This document shows, one piece after another, positions 52,103 through 60,773 of a stretch of 64,000 nt of DNA (the stretch's first letter is position 1; each line of letters begins with the position of its first letter). The position numbers and the translations under genes are program-made. The notes under the pieces were generated by a model, which was not told where the DNA came from, made no database searches, and saw only the letters and a program-made list of their open reading frames with translations. The DNA is from Deltaproteobacteria bacterium (GTDB lineage: Bacteria; Bdellovibrionota; Bdellovibrionia; Bdellovibrionales; JAMPXM01), in assembly GCA_017302795.1 (NCBI GenBank), contig JAFLCB010000006.1:124001-188000 (forward strand). The letters run 5' to 3'.

Positions 52103-52593
52103 ACGCTTGTGCCCGGCGAATCTAAGCCAAATTCACTGTGAAGCGCTTGAGCAGCTTCTTTCAATTTTGCTTGGTCGATGACCGCGCTGATTTTTATTTC
52201 CGAAGTTGTCACCAAGTGAATGGGCACTCCTGTTTTAGCAAGCACTGCGAAAAATCTTGCGGCGACACCGGGGTGGTTTCGCATTCCTACACCGACAACC
52301 GAAAGTTTAGCCATATTTTCAATCAGCGTGACTTGCTCTGGTTTGTCGACAAAGTCCTTCAATGCTTGGCGCGAAAGAGGAATATCTTCTTTTGTTACTG
52401 AAAATGCGAGGCGCTGCCCTTCGGATGTTTCACTTTGAGTGATGATGTCGACCACTACTCCTTTTTTTGCAAGTGTGTCGAAAAGCCGCGCCAGGAAGTC
52501 TGGTCCGGTCGGAACTGGGAAAAGTTTAAAGACGGCAGTGTTTGCGTCGTGAGTGATGGCCGAGACCACGGGTTGCTCAATTTGAATATTCAT
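52099..52593 (-). CDS. Probable aspartate kinase beta subunit (in-frame internal start)
   Basis: The same frame as lysC, started at the internal ATG 52593. It would give a 164-residue protein holding only the two ACT domains, close in size to the beta subunits of class alpha2-beta2 aspartokinases. The support is the purine-rich site at 52601-52611 before the ATG and its position exactly at the domain border. Confidence 0.5.
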   Translation of the reverse strand: MNIQIEQPVVSAITHDANTAVFKLFPVPTGPDFLARLFDTLAKKGVVVDIITQSETSEGQRLAFSVTKEDIPLSRQALKDFVDKPEQVTLIENMAKLSVVGVGMRNHPGVAARFFAVLAKTGVPIHLVTTSEIKISAVIDQAKLKEAAQALHSEFGLDSPGTSV

Positions 52594-53406
52594 TTTGCTG
52601 GATCCTTTTTTACCTGATTGGCCATTCGAATGGCCTGCTGCTTGGTCATGAGTGGCAGGTAGAACATCTGGTAATATCCAAGTTCCTTCTCGATCTTCGA
52701 ATGTCGAGCGCAAGTGAACTTTGACGTGATATTTGGCTGCAATTTCAACGCAGCGGATATGAAGAACCTTCGAACCCAGTGCCGCCATCTCCATCATCTC
52801 TTCGCAAGATAGGAAGGGGATTTCCCGCGCTTTTTCTACAAGGCGCGGATCGGCCGTGAATACGGCTGGGACATCCGTGTAAATTTCGCAGTCGCACTTG
52901 GCACGGCCTTGAATTGCCGCAGCCAGAGCGACCGCTGTCGTATCACTTCCGCCGCGACCGAGCGTCGTGATATTGTCGTCCTCATCCACGCCTTGAAAGC
53001 CTGCGACGACGGGAACTGCGCCACTTGCGACGATGTTAAAGATGGGATCTGTGTCGATCGATTGGATCCGGGCTTTGGCAAATGTCGAATCTGTTCGAAT
53101 GCCCAGCTGATACGCCAAAAGGGGCTGCGCTTTGATTCCGCGTTTTTGAAGAGCGATAGCGAGCAGAGAAATCGAAACCTGCTCTCCACTGGCGATTAAC
53201 ATGTCGTAAGCGGAGCCCCGATAATCGGGGTCGATTTTTTCCGCGAGCGCAATGAGGCGATTAGTTTCGCCGGACATCGCACTTACAACCACCACTGGTT
53301 TTTGCCCCAGCTTGATTTCTCTGGTCAGGCGATCCGCCAAAGATTCGATTCTTTCGATTGAGCCGACCGAGGTTCCGCCATATTTTTTTACGATTAATCC
53401 ATCCAC
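52099..53406 (-). CDS. lysC: Aspartate kinase with internal beta-subunit start
   Basis: The kinase domain (1-~240) begins with VKKYGGTSVGS and holds GRGGSDTTAVALAAA and YTDVPAVFTADPR; two ACT domains (~275-435) follow. A linker of about 30 residues separates them. In that linker an in-frame ATG at 52593 (residue 272, MNIQIEQPVV) has AAAAAAGGA about 8 bases upstream, as in Bacillus and Corynebacterium lysC genes, which make a separate beta subunit from the same frame. It catalyses the first step to lysine, diaminopimelate, threonine and methionine. Confidence 0.93.
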   Translation of the reverse strand: MDGLIVKKYGGTSVGSIERIESLADRLTREIKLGQKPVVVVSAMSGETNRLIALAEKIDPDYRGSAYDMLIASGEQVSISLLAIALQKRGIKAQPLLAYQLGIRTDSTFAKARIQSIDTDPIFNIVASGAVPVVAGFQGVDEDDNITTLGRGGSDTTAVALAAAIQGRAKCDCEIYTDVPAVFTADPRLVEKAREIPFLSCEEMMEMAALGSKVLHIRCVEIAAKYHVKVHLRSTFEDREGTWILPDVLPATHDQAAGHSNGQSGKKGSSKMNIQIEQPVVSAITHDANTAVFKLFPVPTGPDFLARLFDTLAKKGVVVDIITQSETSEGQRLAFSVTKEDIPLSRQALKDFVDKPEQVTLIENMAKLSVVGVGMRNHPGVAARFFAVLAKTGVPIHLVTTSEIKISAVIDQAKLKEAAQALHSEFGLDSPGTSV

Positions 53407-53594
53407 AAATCTGACTGTACCTTACTGGGAACGTCCGAGTCACAGGTCTTTGCCTTCCGCTAGTTTCATCATCACGCGTTAAGTCATTGATAACTAACAA
53501 AACACGCGGTGCGGCAGGCGTTTGCGGAATGTCGTCTGCGTCTTTACGCTATTAACACTGGCCACGAATGTCTAACGGCCAAAGGAGCACTAAC

Positions 53595-54275
53595 GTGAGC
53601 ATTTCGCGCAAAAATAAAACTTCACGCATGTTGAACGAATTCTCGGTTTCGGCCGTGGCCTTGTTGGCCGCCGGTTTGTTGACTTGGTCGCTTGCAGGTT
53701 GCTCGTCGAACCCGCACAAGGCCGAAGAAATTGAAACCAAGATCGACAATCAGGGTCAGATCTCTGGCGACACAAGCTTGGGCGTCAAAGAAGGCAACAT
53801 GATTGTTCAAAAGAAAGTCATGATGAATGAGGAACTTCGCCTTTTGCAAAACGATGTTTACGAAACAGAAGACCGCGTTTACGGAAATCGAAAGTACGGA
53901 TCAAAGGGCCTTTATGGAGTTCTGAAAGACTGCCGCGCGGAGCTTTCAACAAAAGCAATGGGCGGGACTGGTAAACTTCAGTTCACGGAACCTATCGACC
54001 GTGTGACAGATAAAGTTGAAGAATACAAAATCGGTCTCGATGATAAGAAGCAGCTGATTGGTGTATCAGAAGAGTTTTTGAAAGACCGCATCGAGCGTTT
54101 CAAGCAGTACAAGCTTGTTTTGCAGAAGCGCCAAGACGAATACGAAGACAAAGTTGAAATTTGCAAAACCGAGTTGAAAGGCCGTCAAGCCGAAGCCGCA
54201 AAACTGAAGCAAGACGCAGCCAAGCTTGGTCAGCCGATGGGAAACACCGCTAGCGAGTCGTCAGAATCTAACTAA
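53595..54275 (+). CDS. Coiled-coil lipoprotein of unknown function
   Basis: A GTG at 53595 follows AAGGAG and is preferred to the upstream start. After a 40-residue signal sequence ends the lipobox LAGC. The mature ~185 residues are largely helical and charged, with heptad-like stretches (~80-110 and ~135-200) and one Cys pair. The ORF that follows starts 15 bp downstream on the same strand. No family is recognised. Confidence 0.75.
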   Translation: MSISRKNKTSRMLNEFSVSAVALLAAGLLTWSLAGCSSNPHKAEEIETKIDNQGQISGDTSLGVKEGNMIVQKKVMMNEELRLLQNDVYETEDRVYGNRKYGSKGLYGVLKDCRAELSTKAMGGTGKLQFTEPIDRVTDKVEEYKIGLDDKKQLIGVSEEFLKDRIERFKQYKLVLQKRQDEYEDKVEICKTELKGRQAEAAKLKQDAAKLGQPMGNTASESSESN

Positions 54276-54290
54276 AGGACTTGTCAGCGT

Positions 54291-55379
54291 ATGGAAATAA
54301 CACCGGATCGATCGAAACCTGCTGAAGCCGCTAGTGCGCTTGATCCGGCAATGCCGACTCCACTTTCTGAGGCGTCGGATATTCAAGTTTTGAACCTCGC
54401 TCACAAAGCGACGCAAATTATTGAGGCATTTCCCGATCGACACCCAAACCCTCGCGAGCTGGAAGAAATTACCAGAGTGTTTGGTTTGGATTTGGCGACG
54501 GTGGCTTTGGTGAAAATACTCAGTCAAATCTCACCTAATCGGTTTTTTCTCGAACGCGTTGACCAAGCCTATCGCGATTTGAAATCAAAAGACTTTACCG
54601 TGCAACTAACTGAACTGGGAAAGCTAACGCCTGAGCTATGCGTGATCGAAAGTCACGACCCGTTTGCGCCCGGCTCTGCTTGGGGAAAGCACGTCGAACA
54701 ATGGCGCGCGTGGGCCCGGGAATGTGGTTACACCACGGAAGTAATTCGGACCAAGCCCGGAAATCATCCGTTGGAGAACGCAGATCTGATTCGGAAGCAG
54801 CTTTCAGAAATGCCGCACGATAATCGTATCGTTGCGACACTCGGCCAGGGCGGGGCAGAGTTTCGAATTTTAGTAGAAAAACTTTTGAAGTCGGCACCGC
54901 ACGAGCTTCATGGTATTCAGATGTGGCTGAATGTTGCAGGTCTTGTAAGAGGCGCATCGGGTCCCCAGGCGCCAAATAAGATCGATAAAAAAATTAATGG
55001 CTTTGGCTACCGCCTCCGCGGATGGCCTTCCGACATAGCGGGCTATCTCTCGAGTGCAAATGCGCGTCTCGCAATCGAACCTGATTTTAGCGGCCTTACT
55101 TTTGTCTGTGTTTCAATGGTGGGTCTACCGAACATTTTGTCGGCTCCGGTCGGGATCAAGGGTGCTTTCCAGAGTCTTGGTATCAATGGACCAAACGATG
55201 GGGTTGCGATGTTTCACGAATCGATTGTTCGGCCAGGTTACATCGTCCCGGTGTCGGGAATGAGTCACCGGGCCGAGTCGGAGCGACTAGGCCCGTGGTT
55301 GAAGTCAGTGTTATTAGCTTTCCAAGAGGACTTTATTCTTGATTCGAAGAGTCGTCGTCGTCTCCAAATTGACCTCTAA
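54291..55379 (+). CDS. Hypothetical cytoplasmic protein, possibly alpha/beta-hydrolase-like
   Basis: The 362-residue protein lacks a signal peptide. An N-terminal helical region (~25-110) precedes an alpha/beta region with a VIESHDPFAPGSAWGKHVEQW segment, RIVATLGQGGAEFR, an IQMWLNVAGLVRGASG strand and late SGMSHRAESERLGPWL. The order (strand, GxxGG turn, helix, strand, late His) recalls an alpha/beta-hydrolase, but the expected nucleophile Ser of GxSxG is replaced (GQGGA), so catalysis is doubtful. The 3' end overlaps the convergent gene by 47 bp. Confidence 0.6.
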   Translation: MEITPDRSKPAEAASALDPAMPTPLSEASDIQVLNLAHKATQIIEAFPDRHPNPRELEEITRVFGLDLATVALVKILSQISPNRFFLERVDQAYRDLKSKDFTVQLTELGKLTPELCVIESHDPFAPGSAWGKHVEQWRAWARECGYTTEVIRTKPGNHPLENADLIRKQLSEMPHDNRIVATLGQGGAEFRILVEKLLKSAPHELHGIQMWLNVAGLVRGASGPQAPNKIDKKINGFGYRLRGWPSDIAGYLSSANARLAIEPDFSGLTFVCVSMVGLPNILSAPVGIKGAFQSLGINGPNDGVAMFHESIVRPGYIVPVSGMSHRAESERLGPWLKSVLLAFQEDFILDSKSRRRLQIDL

Positions 55380-55757
55380 ATTTTTTTGAAAACTTCCTTA
55401 ATAGTTTCGCCGCTTCTTGCTTTTGCTCTGGGCTGAGCTTGGCGTGAAACTCCGCAATTTTCGTGATCCACTTGTCGGTAAGTATCTGGCGTTTAGCCTG
55501 TTGTGAAGCCATGAGCTTTCGGATTTGTGTGACATCCGCTTTGTCAGTAGTCATTTGTTTCTCAACCTCGTCAGCAAGTTCCTTTCGGTTGGGCTTCATG
55601 TTTTTGAAATCTTCTGCTGCTTGTTTTGCGAGTACTTCGACGCGTAAGTTGCGCGATCTTCGATCGACATTTTGCAGCCAGAAAGGCCAGTTAGAGCTAC
55701 AACGGCCAGAGTAGAGAGTGAAAGTGTGCGGGCGAGTCGGTTGAAGGCGATTTTCAT
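55333..55757 (-). pseudogene. Frameshifted Spy/CpxP-like lipoprotein
   Basis: The first frame starts at ATG 55757 (AAGGAG upstream), has a lipobox (LSGC) and stops at 55596 after only ~25 mature residues. The -1 frame is open from before the lipobox Cys codon to 55333 and reads as a helical protein: VEVLAKQAAEDFKNMKPN, then ADEVEKQ, and FHAKLSPEQKQEAAKLLRK, the LSPEQ-type motif of Spy/CpxP periplasmic chaperones. One added base in the AAAA run after the Cys codon would join both frames. Alternatively there are two coupled genes, as an ATGA overlap exists at 55596-55599, or a programmed frameshift. A truncated histidine kinase lies next to it, which favours decay. Confidence 0.55.
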
Positions 55758-55774
55758 GATCGGTCTCCTTTGGG

Positions 55775-56113
55775 TTGCGGGTGATCCGCGCAATTAGAAA
55801 CGTGATTGAGAATGCGCAAAAGTTTTCGAAACATCAGACCCAGCCCGTTGAAGTGCGCGTGCAGCAAGTCGGTGAGAACTTGCAAATTGACGTGAAGGAT
55901 TACGGCATCGGCATGTCGCAAAACGAAGCCGATAAAGTTTTCGAGATGTTTTATCGTGCAGACTCTTCACGGGGACGTGAGACCGGAGGTTATGGGCTTG
56001 GACTTCCGCTGGTAAAAGCCATCGTGCAGGCGCAGGGCGGGGATCTTCAGGTCTTAGACTCCGCGCTTGAGCACGGATGCACGTTTAGGTTTGTACTTCC
56101 GCTAGGTTCTTAG
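55775..56113 (+). pseudogene. Truncated sensor histidine kinase, ATPase domain only
   Basis: The frame encodes a complete HATPase_c domain: N-box AIRNVIENAQKFS, G1 box DYGIGMS, F-box VFEMFYRAD and G2 box GGYGLGLPLVKAIV. The sensor, membrane and phospho-acceptor domains are missing; a stop codon lies at 55757-55759 in the same frame, and the sequence upstream is the beginning of the divergent lipoprotein gene. The only possible start is a TTG at 55775 within the kinase N-box helix, so this is a 3' remnant left by a deletion. Confidence 0.8.
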
Positions 56114-56210
56114 GTGGTGTTTCGACCATCTTTGAAACGTTATCTCGAAGACACTCTTGACCGATTAACGCGACGCAAGATAGGTCGTGGGCAAATCAAT
56201 TGGAGGTCTT

Positions 56211-56645
56211 ATGAAATCTTTCGTTACTGCACTTGCATTCGCCGCAATCCTTTCCGTTGCACCATGTTTAGTTGAAGCACAGGGCTCTTCGTACAACACG
56301 AATAGCTCAAAAGCCTTTAAGGTACTGCTGGCAAACAGCCACGTACATGTTTCATTTCTGCAAGAAGAAGATCCAGCGGCCAAACCAGTCCGCGTTTCTT
56401 CGCTACTTGAGGGCATGCTCACCACCGTCGACGGAAATGCGACGTATCTCGCGATGACAACACAAACTTGCGCAGTCGAGTCAGCGGATGTCGTCAGCTG
56501 CGAGCTTCACATTTTGAGCTCGGATCGGAAGAGCGATCTTTCGCCCGCAGAAAACATGACTGAGTCGTCTACCGCGATCCAATATAAAGTGAACGTGAAG
56601 ACCATGAAATTGATTGGCAAACCGACGTATTTCATCGCCGGATAA
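56211..56645 (+). CDS. Small secreted protein of unknown function
   Basis: The ATG at 56211 follows GGAGG. A 144-residue protein with signal peptide (ending VEAQ) and two cysteines (TCAVESADVVSC). The mature part looks beta-rich: VLLANSHVHVSFLQEED, VSSLLEGMLTTVDGNATYL. No family is recognised. Confidence 0.7.
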   Translation: MKSFVTALAFAAILSVAPCLVEAQGSSYNTNSSKAFKVLLANSHVHVSFLQEEDPAAKPVRVSSLLEGMLTTVDGNATYLAMTTQTCAVESADVVSCELHILSSDRKSDLSPAENMTESSTAIQYKVNVKTMKLIGKPTYFIAG

Positions 56646-56713
56646 GTTCAGCATAAAGATTGCTCTCTTGGGCCGCTGGAATCCCATTTAGGTAGAGATG
56701 AAGGCGGTCAAAA

Positions 56714-58483
56714 GTGAATGCGAGCTGGCTCGGCGTTTCGGCGACAATTTGCGGCAATTTGACCGACAGTTGTTCGGTGGTTTTTAGATTAGCCTTGCTA
56801 GCTCTTCTATCGATTTCGATCGGTTGTACTCGGCCCGAACGTACATCGAATTTAGAAGTTTTGGAATTCAGTGTTTCTGATTTAGAAACTCCGTCTGCTT
56901 CATCATCGGCCGACCTAAGCCCGATGGATTCGACGATGTCACCGGTCATGCAACCAGCACCGGCACCGGCTTATAACATCTCTGCGCCAGACGGCGTTAC
57001 GCCTCCGGATCCTGTTCGGCTCAGCGAGAAACCAGATCTTTCACAGGGACCATTGGCGTACAAGAATTCGGAATTCACTTTGGATCTTCGCACGTCCTCT
57101 AAACCAGAAGACGTCGGGAGGCCATGGGGCGCAGTCCAGGGTTTAACGATGTTTCGAGGAAATCCGTCGCGAACTTTTTATGGAACTGGTCCAGTGATGC
57201 CAGCAGTACCGAAAGTTCTTTGGCGATATCCCGATCGGCCGATGTGTTCTGAATCTTGCGTTGGGAAAAACGATTGCAAACAATGGTGCGGCAGTGGATG
57301 GACGGGCCAACCGGTTGTTTATCAGCGCGCTGATGGCATAACGGAAGTCATTTTTGGCGCCTACGATCGGCAAGTGCATTTCGTCAACGCTTCCAATGGT
57401 CAGCCCACACGAAATCCGTTCCCAACAGGTGATATTATCAAGGGATCAGTGACGATTGATCCAGATGGTTTCCCACTTCTTTATTTTGGTTCACGCGACA
57501 ACAAATATCGAATTCTTGCGCTTGATCGTGGCGACGCCGTGGAAGTTTATAGTCTTGATGCGTACAAAGTTCGTCGCCGCCTTTGGAACGACGATTGGGA
57601 TAGCAACGGCTCGATCGTCGACGATCGTCTTTTTGTCGGTGGAGAAAACTCTTGGTTTTATGTTGTTAAACTCAATCGAAAACTGGAAAGCGACAACCGT
57701 GTCAGCGTGAAACCAGAAATCGAAGTACAGATGCCTGGGTGGACCGAGGAAATGCTTGAGATGCTTCATCCTGATAAACGCGATACGATGATTTCCATAG
57801 AAAGTTCACCCGTCGTCTTCGGCAAGCGCGCATACTGGACGAACTCGGGCGGCATGGTCGTTGGTGTTGACTGGACCCGAGTAAAAAACAAACACGCAGA
57901 AATCGTTTTCACGTTTTGGGCCGGTGACGATGCCGACGCGACTCCGATCATGGATGAAAAAGGTCACCTTTATGTCGCTGTTCAAAAAGAACTGGATAAC
58001 GGGCGTGGCGTCAGGGCCTCCCGGCAACGCGTGGAAGAGATTGGACAATTGATAAAGCTAGATCCCAACAATCAAGTGAATCCCATTCTATGGTCCGCGC
58101 AGGTTCCCAGTCGAAGCGAAAACGATGATGGAGGGATTTGGTCGACACCGGCTTTGGATTTAAAGCGGAATGCCATTGTTGTAACGACTCATCCGGGGGA
58201 CCTAATATCCTACGATCGATTTACTGGCCGCGAAATGTGGCGTAAAAAATTGGGCCATCACGAATGGTCGTCACCAAACATCATCGACGATCATTTGATC
58301 GTCGGCCGCTGCCAAAAAACCGGAATCGAGGCGTTCAAATTGAACGAGCACGGCACCAATCCAGTTACGCAATGGGTGACTAAGGCGCCTAGAGGCTGTG
58401 TCGAATCGACGCCGGCCATCTGGAAGGGCCGAATTTACGTCGGCTCTCGCGATGGCTATTTTTATGGCCTCAGTTCCCCATAG
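56714..58483 (+). CDS. Lipoprotein with PQQ-type beta-propeller
   Basis: The GTG at 56714 has AAGGCGG upstream; it gives a long 38-residue lead ending in the lipobox SISIGC. After a ~90-residue Ser/Pro-rich linker the protein contains repeated beta-propeller blades: VVYQRADGITEVIFGAYDRQ, IDPDGFPLLYFGSRDNKYRI, VDDRLFVGGENSWFYVVKL, STPALDLKRNAIVVTT, STPAIWKGRIYVGSRDGYFY. These are typical of PQQ/BamB-like propellers. One Cys-rich insert (CSESCVGKNDCKQWC) lies near residue 190. No cofactor-binding dehydrogenase residues are evident, so a structural or binding role is more likely. Confidence 0.8.
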   Translation: MNASWLGVSATICGNLTDSCSVVFRLALLALLSISIGCTRPERTSNLEVLEFSVSDLETPSASSSADLSPMDSTMSPVMQPAPAPAYNISAPDGVTPPDPVRLSEKPDLSQGPLAYKNSEFTLDLRTSSKPEDVGRPWGAVQGLTMFRGNPSRTFYGTGPVMPAVPKVLWRYPDRPMCSESCVGKNDCKQWCGSGWTGQPVVYQRADGITEVIFGAYDRQVHFVNASNGQPTRNPFPTGDIIKGSVTIDPDGFPLLYFGSRDNKYRILALDRGDAVEVYSLDAYKVRRRLWNDDWDSNGSIVDDRLFVGGENSWFYVVKLNRKLESDNRVSVKPEIEVQMPGWTEEMLEMLHPDKRDTMISIESSPVVFGKRAYWTNSGGMVVGVDWTRVKNKHAEIVFTFWAGDDADATPIMDEKGHLYVAVQKELDNGRGVRASRQRVEEIGQLIKLDPNNQVNPILWSAQVPSRSENDDGGIWSTPALDLKRNAIVVTTHPGDLISYDRFTGREMWRKKLGHHEWSSPNIIDDHLIVGRCQKTGIEAFKLNEHGTNPVTQWVTKAPRGCVESTPAIWKGRIYVGSRDGYFYGLSSP

Positions 58484-58493
58484 GATCCTGTGT

Positions 58494-58808
58494 CTATTCG
58501 AGGATGAGGTGATCGGCTTCGGAAGTCAGTTTCACCAGAACGCCCGAGACTTGTTCGCCTTGTTGCACAGTGCAAGTCTCCTGACGAACGGGGTAGGTGC
58601 TCAAGAGATCAATATCGAGCGGGCAAGTGAACATTGGTGAAAACTGATGGTGGGGTTTTCGTAAATCCAAATCAATTTTGAACTCACAGGCACCACCCGC
58701 GAGCGGCGTGACCTGACCGACATCCGCAATGAACTGCGCGACTTCGGGACCACACGCGAGCGCTGGACTTGAAGACACCAAAATCGCTGCGAGCAAAAAG
58801 CTTTTCAT
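58494..58808 (-). CDS. Small secreted Cys-containing protein
   Basis: The ATG at 58808 has GAGGAGG upstream. A 104-residue protein with a signal peptide ending ALA, directly followed by CGPE. Four cysteines (CGPEV, GACEF, FTCPL, ETCTV) suggest two disulfides. It has the same general layout as the protein at 41670-42014. It starts 26 bp after the DHS-family gene on the same strand. Confidence 0.7.
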   Translation of the reverse strand: MKSFLLAAILVSSSPALACGPEVAQFIADVGQVTPLAGGACEFKIDLDLRKPHHQFSPMFTCPLDIDLLSTYPVRQETCTVQQGEQVSGVLVKLTSEADHLILE

Positions 58809-58834
58809 CGCAAAACCTCCTCGTTTTATTTTCA

Positions 58835-59863
58835 TTACTTGTTAAGAACGTACGCGAAGATCAGCGGGGCGACGATGGTCGCATCTGATTCGATCACATA
58901 GCGCGGGGTTTCAACTCCCAGTTTTCCCCAAGTGATTTTTTCATTTGGAATCGCACCTGAGTACGAACCGTATGATGTGGTCGAGTCCGAGATCTGGCAA
59001 AAGTAGCCCCAGAGTGGAACATGATCGCGCTTTAAATCTTGGTGAAGCATGGGTACGACACAAATCGGGAAGTCGCCGGCAATCCCGCCGCCGATTTGGA
59101 AAAACCCAATCGAAGACTTGGGTGCCACTTCTGTGTACCAAGCAGCCAATTCTGTCATGTACTCGATACCGGATCGAACGGTGTGAACGTTTTTGATTCC
59201 GCCGTCGATAACATACGATGCGAAGATGTTACCAAGAGTTGCGTCTTCCCAACCTGGGACAATCATTGGCAGGTTTTTTTCCGCAGCCGCCATAAGCCAC
59301 GAATCCTTCGGATCGATTTGGTAGTATTTTTTCAGTTCCCCGCTGAGTAGAATCTTGTACATAAACTGATGCGGGAAATATCGCTCGCCGGATTTGTCGG
59401 CTTTTTCCCAGTGATCAAGCACCGCTTTTTCGATTCGGCGAATGGCTTCTTCCTCGGGGATACAAGTATCTGTCACTCGGTTCAAGTGACGATCGAGGAG
59501 CTTCTGTTCGTCCTCCGGAGTCAGGTCCCGATAATTTGGAATTCGAACATAATGGTCGTGTGCGACGAGGTTGAAAACGTCCTCTTCGAGGTTTGCGCCC
59601 GTGCAGCAGATGGCGTGTACCTTATCTTGGCGGATCATTTCGGCAAGGGAAATGCCAAGTTCTGCCGTCGACATTGCGCCTGCAAGCGTAACAAGCATTT
59701 TGCCGCCGCCAGCGAGGTGCTTTTCGTAGGCTTGTGCTGCATCTTTCAGCGCGGCCGCATTAAAGTGGCGGTAGTTGTGATCGATGAACTGTCGAACGCC
59801 GCCGATTGGTGAGCTTTTGGCCGCGGTTTTGGCAGATGCTGGTGAGGATGTTGGTGTCGCCAT
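58835..59863 (-). CDS. Deoxyhypusine-synthase-family protein
   Basis: The protein has the NAD-binding and active-site signatures of deoxyhypusine synthase: LAGAMSTAELG, CCTGANLEEDVFNL, FASYVIDGGIKN, IGGGIAGDF, and TSYGSYSGAIPNEKITWGKL, where the Lys of WGKL aligns with the catalytic Lys of the eukaryotic enzyme. Bacteria have no eIF5A hypusination, and known bacterial relatives act as homospermidine synthases or related spermidine-using enzymes. Polyamine metabolism is thus the likely role. The gene is flanked by a small secreted protein gene downstream and by the divergent nucleotidyltransferase. Confidence 0.85.
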   Translation of the reverse strand: MATPTSSPASAKTAAKSSPIGGVRQFIDHNYRHFNAAALKDAAQAYEKHLAGGGKMLVTLAGAMSTAELGISLAEMIRQDKVHAICCTGANLEEDVFNLVAHDHYVRIPNYRDLTPEDEQKLLDRHLNRVTDTCIPEEEAIRRIEKAVLDHWEKADKSGERYFPHQFMYKILLSGELKKYYQIDPKDSWLMAAAEKNLPMIVPGWEDATLGNIFASYVIDGGIKNVHTVRSGIEYMTELAAWYTEVAPKSSIGFFQIGGGIAGDFPICVVPMLHQDLKRDHVPLWGYFCQISDSTTSYGSYSGAIPNEKITWGKLGVETPRYVIESDATIVAPLIFAYVLNK

Positions 59864-59988
59864 CGTGTTTAAACCTCTCGAAAATGTTTAGATCAAACGC
59901 CCCATCTGATACCCAACCCTGGGCCCAGGTGCAACGCTTAAAAGTTTGAGTAGCATTCGGTCGAATTTTCACCTAGATAAACGGGCGC

Positions 59989-60744
59989 ATGAATCAGCCC
60001 CCTCGCTCATCTCCGCTATATTCGCCAATTTTTGCCGCAAAGGACCTTTTTGAAACTCGCTATCATGGGGCGGATGCCGTCTTGGTAGCAGGTTCTGTAG
60101 TTCGCGGTGAAGCGTCCGCCTACTCGGACCTTGATCTTGTTGTGATTTTTCCTAAAGTGCCGGCTGCCTACCGTGAATCCTTCACTCACAAAGGTTGGCC
60201 AGTGGAAGCGTTCATCCACGATCTAGAAACTCTTCGCTATTTCTTCTATCGAGTCGATCGCCCTGAAGGATCGGCGACACTTTGTGAAATGGTCAAAGAG
60301 GGCCTCGAGGTTCCGGGCCCAAGCAAGGCGACGGACGAGGCAAAAGCTTTGGCGGCGATGATCTTGAAAGAAGGGCCGCCGGCGCTTTCGGCTGAAGAAG
60401 TTGAAGATCGGCGCTACAATATTTCCGAACTTATTGATGACCTCCGCGAACCTCGATCGCGTCACGAAATGAATGCATCGGCGGCGAGACTCTATGGCGA
60501 TTTGGGTGATTTCTTTTGCCGCTCTCGCGGTGCTTGGACGGGCCTGGGTAAAGGGCTGCTGAAAAGAATAAAAAGCTTGGACCCTGCGATGGCTCGCCGT
60601 TTTTCTGATTCCTTTGATCAGGTCTTTCTGCACGGCCAACCGGCAGCGCTGATCGCGTTGACCGAGGAATGGCTAACTCCGTACGGGGGCTTCCTTTTTG
60701 ATGCGTATCGCCGGGAGGCGCCCCACAACTGGCGCGGAAAGTGA
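59989..60744 (+). CDS. Nucleotidyltransferase-fold protein
   Basis: Residues ~25-90 have the pol-beta/KNTase nucleotidyltransferase motif GSVVRGEASAYSDLDLVV with two of the metal aspartates (SDLDL), and a third acidic residue follows in VEAFIHD. The C-terminal region (~110-250) is helical, as in kanamycin-type or ANT-type enzymes. The substrate is unknown. Confidence 0.8.
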   Translation: MNQPPRSSPLYSPIFAAKDLFETRYHGADAVLVAGSVVRGEASAYSDLDLVVIFPKVPAAYRESFTHKGWPVEAFIHDLETLRYFFYRVDRPEGSATLCEMVKEGLEVPGPSKATDEAKALAAMILKEGPPALSAEEVEDRRYNISELIDDLREPRSRHEMNASAARLYGDLGDFFCRSRGAWTGLGKGLLKRIKSLDPAMARRFSDSFDQVFLHGQPAALIALTEEWLTPYGGFLFDAYRREAPHNWRGK

Positions 60745-60773
60745 CTCGCTAGAACTGGTGCAAAAACAACTGC

